From assembly GCA_021820465.1 (NCBI GenBank), contig JAKADP010000019.1, positions 1 to 34,786 on the forward strand: 34,786 bases of DNA. Reading direction: 5' to 3'. The position numbers were made by a program, and so were the translations under genes. The stretch is from Bacillota bacterium. Its GTDB lineage: Bacteria; Bacillota; Sulfobacillia; Sulfobacillales; JAIMBI01. Numbering within the stretch: position 1 is the stretch's first letter; every line of letters starts with the position of its first letter. Positions 14,190 to 21,313 of the stretch are shown one piece after another. Below the pieces are notes generated by a model. The model did not search any database. It saw nothing but the letters and a program-made list of their open reading frames with translations, and had not been told where the DNA came from.

Positions 14190-15380
14190 TTGACGACAAG
14201 CACGGTGGCCGCGGGCGCCGAACATCTCGCTGAGCGCAATCTGGAGCGGGTGCTGGCGGCCTTTCGCGGCGTCCGGCTGGCGGCGCCCGATCTGGTGGGC
14301 AGCGAGGGGTACGGCTACGGCGACGTCGGACGCGACAAACTGGAGCAGGTGTATGCCCGCCTCATGGGGACCGAAGCGGCCCTCGTGCGCCCCCAGTGGG
14401 CGTCGGGGACGGGCGCGCTGGCGGCGATGGTGAGGGCCGCCGTCGGCCCGGGCCAGCACGTGGTGACCGTGGGCCCGGTGTATGACACGCTGGCTCCCCT
14501 GCTAGATCCGTCGGGAGCCCACCGCGGCAGTCTCGTGCGGTACGGCGCCCGAGTCACCAGCGTCCCCGTGAGCGACCGCGGGGCGGAGCCCGGTGCCTGG
14601 CAGGCGGCCCTAGCGGACAGCCCCGACTGGGTGTATCTTCAGCGCTCCCGCGGCTACCAGCGGCGTCCGTCATGGGCGCGGGACACCCTGCAGGCGCTGA
14701 TGGCTGACGCCCACCGGGCGGGGGCTCGCGTGCTGGTGGACAACTGCTATGGGGAGTTCACCGACTTGTCGGAGCCTGGGCACTGGGGGGCTGACCTGCT
14801 GGCGGGCAGCCTTCTGAAAAATCCCGGCGGCGGGCTTGCCGCCACGGGCGGCTACGTGGCCGGCCGGGCCCACCTGGTCGACCAGGTGGGCGACCAATTG
14901 AACGCACCCGGCGTGGGCACGGATCTTGGCCCCAGCGGCCCGTATCTGCGCGGGTTTTGGCAGGGGCTGTTCTACGCGCCGCACGCGGTGGCGGAAGCAC
15001 TGATTGGCACCGCCGCGGCCGCCCAGCTGCTGGCGGCCGCGGGGTGGCCCGTAGACCCGCCCGCGGACGCCTGGCCGCGCCACGACATCATTCTGGCCGT
15101 CGAGCTGCCGGGGCCCGAGGCGCTGCTGGCGGCCGTGCGTGCTGTGCAGAGCGTGTCGCCCGTGGACGGCCACGTCATCCCGGAGCCCTGGGCCATGCCA
15201 GGCTATCCCGATCCCGTCGTCATGGCGCAGGGGGGATTTGTCCCCGGTGGGTCGCTGGAACTGTCCGCAGACGCGCCCATGCGGCCCCCATGGACCCTCT
15301 ACCTGCAGGGGGGTGTCATGCGCCAGCACGCGGTGCTGGCTGCGCGGGCCATCATTAGGGCCCTTACGGGTCAGGCGTAG
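14190..15380 (+). CDS. ynbB: PLP-dependent YnbB family protein (aluminium resistance / methionine gamma-lyase-like)
   Basis: A 396-residue fold-type I PLP enzyme. The N-terminal region has GSEGYGYGDVGRDKLEQVYA, then VRPQWASGTGALAAM, which matches the IxSGTHAL pattern of the family. The PLP-site Asp is in VLVDNCYGEF, and the Schiff-base lysine is Lys210 in SLLKNPGGGLAATGGY. Homologues are annotated as aluminium-resistance proteins or methionine gamma-lyase family; the physiological reaction, probably on a sulphur amino acid, is not settled. The start was taken as TTG at 14190 because the GGGAGGA directly abuts the GTG at 14181. The stop overlaps the convergent lexA end by 10 bases. In B. subtilis ynbB likewise follows spoVK-ynbA. 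Confidence 0.9.
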   Translation: MTTSTVAAGAEHLAERNLERVLAAFRGVRLAAPDLVGSEGYGYGDVGRDKLEQVYARLMGTEAALVRPQWASGTGALAAMVRAAVGPGQHVVTVGPVYDTLAPLLDPSGAHRGSLVRYGARVTSVPVSDRGAEPGAWQAALADSPDWVYLQRSRGYQRRPSWARDTLQALMADAHRAGARVLVDNCYGEFTDLSEPGHWGADLLAGSLLKNPGGGLAATGGYVAGRAHLVDQVGDQLNAPGVGTDLGPSGPYLRGFWQGLFYAPHAVAEALIGTAAAAQLLAAAGWPVDPPADAWPRHDIILAVELPGPEALLAAVRAVQSVSPVDGHVIPEPWAMPGYPDPVVMAQGGFVPGGSLELSADAPMRPPWTLYLQGGVMRQHAVLAARAIIRALTGQA

Positions 15381-15988
15381 CCGCGGACGATGCCCACCAG
15401 CACCCCTAGAATGCGGACGTCTCGGGCCACGATGGGAGTGTAGCGCGGGTTTTCCGCCAGTAGGCGAATGGCGTCTCGGTCGCGCTGGAAGCGCTTGAGC
15501 GTGGCCTCCTCGCCCAAGAGGGCCACCACGATCTGCCCGTCGTCTGCCGAGTCCTGCTGGTGCACGAAGGCGAGGTCGCCGTCCAGAATGCCCGCCCCCT
15601 CCATGCTGTCGCCGCGCACTCGGAGCGCAAAGTCTGGCCGACCCCCGAACCACGCACTGGGAGCGTGAGGAATGGGGACCCGGTCCTCGACCTGCTCGTC
15701 GGCCAGCAGAGGCAGGCCAGCGGCCACGCGGCCCAAGAGAGGCACCCGGTCGGGATCGCTCTGTGCATCCGCCGGCAGCGAGATGCCGCGGGATCGCTCA
15801 TGCACCCGGCTGATGCGCCCCTCGTCTTCTAGGCGCCGCAGATAGTACGCGACCGTGGAGGTGGACTTCAACGACACGGCTGCCCCAATCTCGCGCACGG
15901 ATGGGGGAAAGCCGTGTTCGGCGACGTAGCGCGAGATATACTGAACAATGGCGTCGCGCCGGGATGGTGTGGCTCTTCGGGCTGGAAT
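15371..15988 (-). CDS. lexA: LexA SOS repressor, apparent ATT start codon
   Basis: LexA represses SOS genes and self-cleaves when RecA filaments form. The winged helix-turn-helix includes RRDAIVQYISRYVAEHG and FPPSVREIGAAVSLKSTSTV. The cleavage site is Ala90-Gly91 in GRVAAGLPLLADE, and the catalytic dyad is Ser128 (RGDSMEG) and Lys165 (ATLKRF). The first canonical start, GTG at 15898, would delete the first helices. Upstream in this frame there is no ATG, GTG or TTG between an in-frame TGA near 16052 and 15898. An ATT at 15988 has GAGGAAGG six bases upstream and gives exactly 205 residues, the length of B. subtilis LexA. ATT initiation, as in infC, is the best explanation; a sequencing error is the main alternative. 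Confidence 0.9.
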   Translation of the reverse strand: MPARRATPSRRDAIVQYISRYVAEHGFPPSVREIGAAVSLKSTSTVAYYLRRLEDEGRISRVHERSRGISLPADAQSDPDRVPLLGRVAAGLPLLADEQVEDRVPIPHAPSAWFGGRPDFALRVRGDSMEGAGILDGDLAFVHQQDSADDGQIVVALLGEEATLKRFQRDRDAIRLLAENPRYTPIVARDVRILGVLVGIVRGYA

Positions 15989-15994
15989 GGCAAC

Positions 15995-16003
15995 CCTTCC
16001 TCT
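15995..16003 (-). promoter_or_regulatory. Ribosome binding site that fixes the lexA ATT start
   Basis: AGAGGAAGG on the minus strand, six bases ahead of the ATT at 15988. It is the only Shine-Dalgarno-like sequence in the lexA leader and has no ATG, GTG or TTG in the lexA frame at a suitable distance. Confidence 0.55.
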
Positions 16004-16047
16004 CGTGGCTCGATGGGCTGGGTACGGGTCGCCCAGCGCTTTACCGC

Positions 16048-16076
16048 ATCATAGCATCGGCGCACCGTTTCGAACA
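16048..16076 (-). promoter_or_regulatory. lexA promoter with a LexA half-site at -35
   Basis: The minus strand carries TATGAT (16053-16048), with 17 bases to a TGTTCG hexamer (16076-16071) as a weak -35. GTTCG equals one half of the Bacillota LexA box CGAAC-N4-GTTCG, but the other half (CGCCT) is poor. Autoregulation by LexA is plausible. Transcription would begin near 16041, giving a leader of about 50 bases before the ATT start. Confidence 0.45.
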
Positions 16077-16101
16077 TACAGGCGACACAATTGAAGCAGA
16101 A

Positions 16102-16122
16102 GGCGCCGCCAGCGGCGGCGCC
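16102..16122. repeat. Perfect GC-rich hairpin between lexA and the CPBP gene
   Basis: GGCGCCGCC, loop AGC, GGCGGCGCC: a 9-bp perfect stem with a 3-base loop. No T-run follows on the + strand. It lies directly upstream of the AGGGAGGG ribosome binding site of the CPBP gene, so it could be a 5' leader structure or an insulator between the divergent genes. Confidence 0.6.
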
Positions 16123-16136
16123 GTTCCAGGGAGGGA

Positions 16137-17135
16137 GTGGTGGTCGTGGTCCCTCCCCAGCCGGGCGCCCGTTGGTGGTGGATCGTGCTGGTGGCGGCCG
16201 CCGCGGCGGTGGGCCGCGGCACCGGCTTCGGCGTGATGGGTGCCATGGCGGCGGCCGTGGGGACGCTGGGCGCGCTGGTGGCCGCGGGACACCAGCTCAG
16301 GACCCCGTGGCTGGCAGGCGGCGCGGCGGCGGTGGCGGTCTTTCTGCTGGCGGCTCCGCCGTCTGCGCCCACGCGCCTGCCCCTCGCGCTCCTCACAGGG
16401 GGCTTGGCGGCGCTGGCCGCGGGGCTGGGCTCCCGGCCGGCGACCGATCGGGTCACCCTAGCCGATGGCTTGTTTGGCGTGGGGATCATGGTCCTGCTGT
16501 CGGGGGTATTTACGGCGCTGGTGCCGCTGCCCTCATCGTCCCTCAGCACCGCACATCTCGCCACGCTTCTGGTCCTATATCTCATCACCCCGCCGCTGGA
16601 AGCTATCACCGTGCTGCTGGTGCTGGCCCAAGGGCCCAAGCTGTCACGGTTCATCGCGGCCAACTACGCATGGCGGTCCACCTCCGCACGGGAAGTGGGG
16701 CAGGGCGTCACGGTGGGGATCGCCATCATCCTGCTGTCGTCCCTGCTGATCCAGGCTGAGGGCTTCTGGTTTCGACTGCCCGTGCATCCCAACAACCCGT
16801 TCGTCTATGACCCGCACGCGGCTCATGCGCCCGTGTGGGGGATAGTCGCGCTGGCGGGCGCGGTCGTGGTGCTGGCCCCCTTGGCGGAGGAGGCGCTGTT
16901 TCGCGGCCTGCTGTTTGGGGGCATGGCGGGGCGCTGGGGCTTCTGGCCCGCCGCCTTGCTGTCGGCCGCCATTTTCGGAGCCGCGCATTTGAACCTGTCG
17001 CTGTGGCTGCCGCTGTCGGTGGCCGGCTTGCTGCTGGCGCTCGTGTATTCACGCACTCGGTCCCTCTGGGCGTCCACCGCGGCCCACGCCACCTTAAATG
17101 GCGTGTCGGTGCTGCTGGCGCTGCTGGTCCGATAG
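16137..17135 (+). CDS. CPBP family intramembrane glutamic endopeptidase
   Basis: A 332-residue multi-pass membrane protein with about eight hydrophobic segments. The C-terminal CPBP (Abi/CAAX-protease and bacteriocin-processing) domain has all three motifs: the EExxxR motif in LAEEALFRGLLFG, FGAAHL with the conserved His, and AAHATLNG. Family members are type II CAAX-like proteases or act in bacteriocin immunity and processing; the substrate here is unknown. The N-terminal half is an additional poorly conserved membrane domain. Several tandem GTG codons follow AGGGAGGG; 16137, 16140 and 16146 are all possible starts, and the longest is given. It is divergent from lexA. Confidence 0.88.
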   Translation: MVVVVPPQPGARWWWIVLVAAAAAVGRGTGFGVMGAMAAAVGTLGALVAAGHQLRTPWLAGGAAAVAVFLLAAPPSAPTRLPLALLTGGLAALAAGLGSRPATDRVTLADGLFGVGIMVLLSGVFTALVPLPSSSLSTAHLATLLVLYLITPPLEAITVLLVLAQGPKLSRFIAANYAWRSTSAREVGQGVTVGIAIILLSSLLIQAEGFWFRLPVHPNNPFVYDPHAAHAPVWGIVALAGAVVVLAPLAEEALFRGLLFGGMAGRWGFWPAALLSAAIFGAAHLNLSLWLPLSVAGLLLALVYSRTRSLWASTAAHATLNGVSVLLALLVR

Positions 17136-17174
17136 CGGCGCGGCCCACACCCGGGAATACTGTACCCAGGCGCC

Positions 17175-17186
17175 CTGCCCGGGCAG
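17175..17186. repeat. 12-bp palindrome upstream of the glutamate dehydrogenase gene
   Basis: CTGCCCGGGCAG, a perfect palindrome 31 bases before the start codon. It could be an operator for the dehydrogenase gene or chance in GC-rich DNA. Confidence 0.3.
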
Positions 17187-17216
17187 AGGCGGACAAGTTT
17201 GGTGAGGAGGCGCGCG

Positions 17217-18467
17217 ATGCAGGACAGCACGAATCCCTTGGTGAACACCCAGGTGGCCTTCCAAGATGCGTGCCGGGCGCTGGGCCTGCCCGACGCCGTG
17301 TACCAGATTCTGAAGGAGCCGCGCCGCGTGCTGGAGGCGCATCTGCTGGTGCGGCGGGACGACGGCACGACGGCCACCTTTCCCGCCTGGCGGTCGCACC
17401 ACAACAATGCCCGCGGGCCCTATAAGGGGGGAATCCGCTTTCACCCCGGCGTCGACCAAAACGAGGTGAAGGCGCTGTCCATGTGGATGACGCTGAAGTG
17501 CGCCGTCATCGGCATTCCCATGGGCGGGGCTAAGGCGGGCGTGATGGTCGATCCCTCCAGCTTGTCCCCGCGCGAGTTGGAAGCCCTCTCGCGCGAGTTC
17601 ATCAGGGAGTTTGCCAGCTTCATCGGCGTGGATCGCGACGTGCCGGCGCCGGACGTGAATACCAACAGTCAGGTCATGGCGTGGATGATGGACGAATACG
17701 GGCGGATGAACGACGACGCCGATATCTTTGGCATCTTCACCGGCAAGCCCATCCCACTGGGCGGGTCTGCAGAGCGGACCGAAGCCACGGGCGAAGGCGT
17801 GGCGGTGGTGACGCGGCGCGCCATGGACCGCGTGGGGCTGGCGCCAGCCGGCGCACGCGTGGCTGTGCAGGGGTATGGGAACGTGGGCGCGCAGACCGCA
17901 CGCTTTCTGGCGGCGCGGGGGGTGCGGGTGGCCGCCGTGAGCGACGTGGGCGGCGGCCTGTGGCAGCCCGAGGGACTCGATCTGGACGCGCTCGACGACT
18001 GGGTCGCTCGTCACGGGACGGTGGGGGGATTTCCGGGCGGAACGGCGATGACCAACAGGGAGCTGTTGACGGCCGACGTCGACGTGCTGGTGCCGGCGGC
18101 CCTCGAGAACCAAATCACGCGCGACATCGCCGGTGAGGTGCGCGCGCGCCTGGTGGTCGAGGCCGCCAACGGGCCCAGTACCCCCGAGGCGCAGGAGATT
18201 TTATTTGCGCGGGGGGTGCAGACGGTGCCCGATATCGTCGCAAACCCTGGAGGCGTGTACGTCTCGTATCTGGAGTGGGTGCAGAATCGCGGGGGGGCCT
18301 ATTGGAGCCGGAGCGAAATCTCCGCACGGCTCGAGCAGGCGATGACAGCCGCCTTTGACCAGGTGTGGGCGCTGGGCGCCGAGCAGGCCGTCGACCTTCG
18401 GCGTGCGGCGTACCGCCTGGCGGTCCAGCGCGTGGCCGAGGCGATGCACCTGCGGGGATGGTACTAA
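17217..18467 (+). CDS. NAD(P)-dependent glutamate dehydrogenase (Glu/Leu/Phe/Val family)
   Basis: A 416-residue hexameric-type dehydrogenase that interconverts glutamate with 2-oxoglutarate and ammonia. The substrate domain shows ARGPYKGGIRFHP and MTLKCAVIGIPMGGAKAG with the conserved lysines, then DVPAPDVNTN. The Rossmann domain begins VAVQGYGNVGAQTARFL, and NPGGVYVSYLEWVQN follows near the C-terminus. The length and motifs match RocG/GudB-type enzymes; cofactor preference cannot be read with certainty. The ATG at 17217 has GAGGAGG six bases upstream; an upstream in-frame start six codons earlier has none. It probably forms its own transcription unit. Confidence 0.95.
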   Translation: MQDSTNPLVNTQVAFQDACRALGLPDAVYQILKEPRRVLEAHLLVRRDDGTTATFPAWRSHHNNARGPYKGGIRFHPGVDQNEVKALSMWMTLKCAVIGIPMGGAKAGVMVDPSSLSPRELEALSREFIREFASFIGVDRDVPAPDVNTNSQVMAWMMDEYGRMNDDADIFGIFTGKPIPLGGSAERTEATGEGVAVVTRRAMDRVGLAPAGARVAVQGYGNVGAQTARFLAARGVRVAAVSDVGGGLWQPEGLDLDALDDWVARHGTVGGFPGGTAMTNRELLTADVDVLVPAALENQITRDIAGEVRARLVVEAANGPSTPEAQEILFARGVQTVPDIVANPGGVYVSYLEWVQNRGGAYWSRSEISARLEQAMTAAFDQVWALGAEQAVDLRRAAYRLAVQRVAEAMHLRGWY

Positions 18468-18564
18468 CGGCCCGCGAAAGATTCCCTCAGCAAATACTGC
18501 TTTGGTAAACTGTTGTCGACGGCAGATACCGGCGGCCAATCGACCCCAAAGCAGGAGGCGCGAG

Positions 18565-19704
18565 GTGGACTTTGAGCTGACGCCCGACCAACGGAGACTG
18601 CGAGAGTGGGCGCATGGCTTTGCTGAGCGCGAAATGCGCCCGGCGGCGGCCCGCTACGACGAATCCGAAGAAATGCCGTGGGAGGTGCTGGCCAAGGCGG
18701 CAGAGGTGGGCCTGCTGTCCTACTTCATTCCCGAGACGTACGGCGGGGGTGGCATTGAGCGGCTCCTGGACATGCTGGTCATCCACGAGGAGTTGTTCTG
18801 GGGCTGCGCCGGGATTGCCACCGCGATGGGGGGCGTCGGCCTCGCGTCGATCCCCATCATGCAGCTAGGCAGTGAGGCCCAGCGGCGGCAGTGGCTGCCG
18901 ATTTTCTGCGACCCGCAGCACCCGCGCCTCGGCGCCATGTGCCTGACGGAGCCCGGAGCTGGATCCGACGTGGTGGCCATCAGCACCCGGGCCGAGCGGC
19001 ACGGCGACCACTACGTCCTGAACGGCACCAAGACGTTCATCACCAACGGCGGCATCGCCGACGTCTATGTCGTGTTTGCCCGTACCGACCCCGCGGGGGG
19101 ATACGGCGGCGTCTCGGCATTTGTGCTGGATGGGCACACTCCCGGGGTCACGGGCGGCAAAAAGTTCAAGAAGCTGGGGCTCCGTGCCAGCCACACGGCT
19201 GAAGTGCACTTCGATCAGGTCGAGGTGCCGGAGGCCAACCGGCTGGGCGAGGAAAACGCGGCGTTCCTGGGGGCCATGAAGATGCTGGAGCACTCGCGCC
19301 CCTCCGTCGCCATCGCAGCCGTGGGGGTGGCTCGGGCGGCATACGAGTACGCACTGGACTATACGCGAGGACGTGTGCAGTTTGGGCGGCCCATCTATGC
19401 CAACCAGGCGGTCTCGTTCCCGCTGGCAGACAGCCTGACCAAGATAGAGGCGGCCCGCTTGCTGGCGTATCGCGCGGCCTGGCTTGCGGACCACCAGCAG
19501 AGCTGCCAGCTGGAAGGGTCCATGGCCAAAGCCTTTGCCGGGGACATGGCGATGGAGACGGCCACCCGAGCCGTGCAGCTCATGGGAGGCTACGGGTACA
19601 TGCGCGACTACCCGGTGGAAAAGTGGTTCCGCGACGCGAAGATCATGAGCATCTACGAGGGCACGTCGGAAATTCAACGGCGGGTCATGACAGGCTTGAT
19701 GTAA
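18565..19704 (+). CDS. Acyl-CoA dehydrogenase
   Basis: A 379-residue FAD enzyme that catalyses the first oxidation step of acyl-CoA degradation, passing electrons to ETF. It shows the family signatures CLTEPGAGSD and VLNGTKTFITNGG. The FAD-binding C-terminal region has FGRPI and QLMGGYGYMRDYPVEKWFRD, and the catalytic base is Glu365 in SIYEGTSEIQR. Chain-length specificity cannot be assigned. The start is GTG at 18565 with AGGAGG six bases upstream. The gene heads an apparent beta-oxidation unit with the SCP2 and thiolase genes. The 97-bp upstream region holds a weak TAAACT box but no clear promoter. Confidence 0.96.
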   Translation: MDFELTPDQRRLREWAHGFAEREMRPAAARYDESEEMPWEVLAKAAEVGLLSYFIPETYGGGGIERLLDMLVIHEELFWGCAGIATAMGGVGLASIPIMQLGSEAQRRQWLPIFCDPQHPRLGAMCLTEPGAGSDVVAISTRAERHGDHYVLNGTKTFITNGGIADVYVVFARTDPAGGYGGVSAFVLDGHTPGVTGGKKFKKLGLRASHTAEVHFDQVEVPEANRLGEENAAFLGAMKMLEHSRPSVAIAAVGVARAAYEYALDYTRGRVQFGRPIYANQAVSFPLADSLTKIEAARLLAYRAAWLADHQQSCQLEGSMAKAFAGDMAMETATRAVQLMGGYGYMRDYPVEKWFRDAKIMSIYEGTSEIQRRVMTGLM

Positions 19705-19759
19705 CCGCCCCCGGCAACGAGTACAGTGTCTGTGGGCAACTGATGCGAAGGGGAGTGGT

Positions 19760-20095
19760 ATGGTGGCACCGGAGAACGAGAGGGGACTCGCAGCCGGGCT
19801 GCGAGAGCGCCTGGCAGGGAAGTCGGCAGAACAGCTGGCGGGGTCCCAGGGGGTGTACCAGGTCCACCTGACCGGCGACGGGGGCGGGGACTACGTCCTG
19901 CGCATCACGGAGGGCGGCGCGTCGGTGGAGCAGGGCACGGCCGACGACCCAGGGGTGACGGCCACCATGACGGCCCAAGATTTTGCGGCGATGGCCGAGG
20001 GCCGGCTGAACCCGATGACCGCCTTCATGTCGGGACGGCTCACGATTGCCGGCTCCATGGCACTGGCCATGAAGCTCGCGAGCCTGCTGGGCTGA
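19760..20095 (+). CDS. SCP2 sterol-carrier-type lipid-binding protein
   Basis: A 111-residue single SCP2 domain, the usual size for a stand-alone bacterial member. The pattern ADDPGVTATMTAQDFAAMA is typical, as are the C-terminal AEGRLNPMTAFMSGRLTIAG and the amphipathic helix SMALAMKLASLL. The domain provides a hydrophobic tunnel for acyl-CoA or other lipids. Placed between an acyl-CoA dehydrogenase and a thiolase, it may deliver or buffer acyl-CoA intermediates, which is inference. The start has AAGGGGAGTGGT immediately upstream. Its stop is one base from the thiolase ATG. Confidence 0.88.
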   Translation: MVAPENERGLAAGLRERLAGKSAEQLAGSQGVYQVHLTGDGGGDYVLRITEGGASVEQGTADDPGVTATMTAQDFAAMAEGRLNPMTAFMSGRLTIAGSMALAMKLASLLG

Positions 20096-20096
20096 C

Positions 20097-21236
20097 ATGA
20101 GCACAGCCTACGTGGTAGACGGCACCCGCACGCCGTTTGGCCGGCGCGGCGGCGCGCTGGCCCACCTGCGGCCGGACGACCTAGCCGCGGTGCCGCTCAC
20201 CACCGTCGTGGAGCGGACTGGCATCGATCCGGCCGCGATCGACGACGTCCGCCTTGGGGTCAGCACCCAGGTGGGCGAGCAGGGCCTTAACCTGGGGCGC
20301 CTGCTGCCGCTGGTGGCGGGCCTGCCGGACACCGTGCCGGGTGCGACGGTCAACCGGATGTGCGGGTCCAGTCTGGAAACCTTCAACCAATGCGCGCAGG
20401 GCATTATGTCCGGCACGTATGACCTCATGGTGGCCGCCGGCGTGGAGTCCATGTCGCGGGTCCCCATGATGTCGGATGGGGCGGGCTTAAACCCGCGGCT
20501 GCTCGAGCGGTACAACATCGTCCCCCAGGGGCTGTCGGCCGAGCTGATCGCCGAACGCTGGCACTTAGACCGGGCGGCGCTCGACGCCTTCAGCTTGGAG
20601 AGCCATCGGCGGGCGCTCGCGGCGCAGGACCGGGGGCGGTTCGACGCCGAAATCACGCCCGTGCCGGCGTCCGGCGGAGGCGAGGCGGCCCTGGTGCGCC
20701 GCGATGAGGGCCCTCGGCGCGATACCTCCCTCGAGAAGCTGGCCACACTCAAAACGGCATTCAAGGCCGACGGCGTTGTCACGGCCGGCAACGCGAGCCA
20801 GCTCACAGACGGGGCGGCGGCGCTGCTGCTGGCTTCCGAGCGGGGGCTGGCCACGCACCACCTCACCCCCCGCGCGCGCGTCGTGGCCATGGCGCTCTCC
20901 GGGGTGGACCCGGTCATCATGCTGACGGGCCCCATCCCAGCCACCGAGCGAATTTTCGACCGGACAGGGCTCACCCTCGCGGACATGGATGTGGTCGAGA
21001 TCAACGAGGCGTTCGCGAGCGTGGTCCTGGCGTGGGGGGCCGAATGGCACCCCGACTGGGCCCGGGTCAACCCCAACGGCGGAGCCATTGCGCTGGGGCA
21101 TCCCTTGGGGGCCTCCGGCGCGCGACTGGTGCTAACCGCCCTGCACGAGCTGGAGGCCCGGCGAGGCCGCTATGCCCTCATCACCATGTGCATTGGGTGG
21201 GGCATGGGCATCGCGACGATCATCGAACGGCTGTGA
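20097..21236 (+). CDS. Acetyl-CoA C-acyltransferase (thiolase)
   Basis: A 379-residue thiolase that cleaves 3-ketoacyl-CoA or, in reverse, condenses acetyl-CoA. The nucleophile Cys89 lies in NRMCGSSLE, EINEAFASV contributes the oxyanion-hole Asn, the catalytic His is in IALGHPLGASGAR, and the second Cys, Cys365, is in MCIGWGMG. The usual motif is CxGGGxG, so one Gly is replaced by Trp beside the active site. The protein is slightly shorter than the typical 390 residues; the region after NIVPQG appears compact. It is co-transcribed with the SCP2 gene (TGA-C-ATG) and ends two bases before a strong hairpin. Confidence 0.95.
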   Translation: MSTAYVVDGTRTPFGRRGGALAHLRPDDLAAVPLTTVVERTGIDPAAIDDVRLGVSTQVGEQGLNLGRLLPLVAGLPDTVPGATVNRMCGSSLETFNQCAQGIMSGTYDLMVAAGVESMSRVPMMSDGAGLNPRLLERYNIVPQGLSAELIAERWHLDRAALDAFSLESHRRALAAQDRGRFDAEITPVPASGGGEAALVRRDEGPRRDTSLEKLATLKTAFKADGVVTAGNASQLTDGAAALLLASERGLATHHLTPRARVVAMALSGVDPVIMLTGPIPATERIFDRTGLTLADMDVVEINEAFASVVLAWGAEWHPDWARVNPNGGAIALGHPLGASGARLVLTALHELEARRGRYALITMCIGWGMGIATIIERL

Positions 21237-21238
21237 CG

Positions 21239-21291
21239 GCCCCCATGAGCGAGACCCGCCGCCCATCGCGGCGGGTCTCGCTCATGGGGGC
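21239..21291. terminator. Perfect 24-bp hairpin, bidirectional terminator-like
   Basis: The left arm 21239-21262 and right arm 21268-21291 are perfect reverse complements, separated by the five-base loop CCATC. It begins two bases after the thiolase stop and ends 22 bases before the end of the convergent membrane-protein gene. No T-run flanks it on either side, so it is not a textbook intrinsic terminator. Its position between convergent genes still argues for transcript end formation or stabilisation. Confidence 0.75.
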
Positions 21292-21313
21292 AGCCGGCCG
21301 CTCCGGCCCGCGC

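Noticed and set aside
15868-16077. 69-codon minus-strand frame (MFETVRRCYDAVKRW...) overlapping the lexA 5' end, as an alternative N-terminus by frameshift
   Set aside because: Its ATG lies upstream of the likely lexA transcription start, has no ribosome binding site, and no slippery sequence joins it to lexA. The ATT start explains LexA better.
19698-19730. Third TGTAAC ECF-type -35 element after the acyl-CoA dehydrogenase
   Set aside because: TGTAAC here is part of the ATG TAA end of the gene, and no CGTT core lies 16-18 bases downstream.
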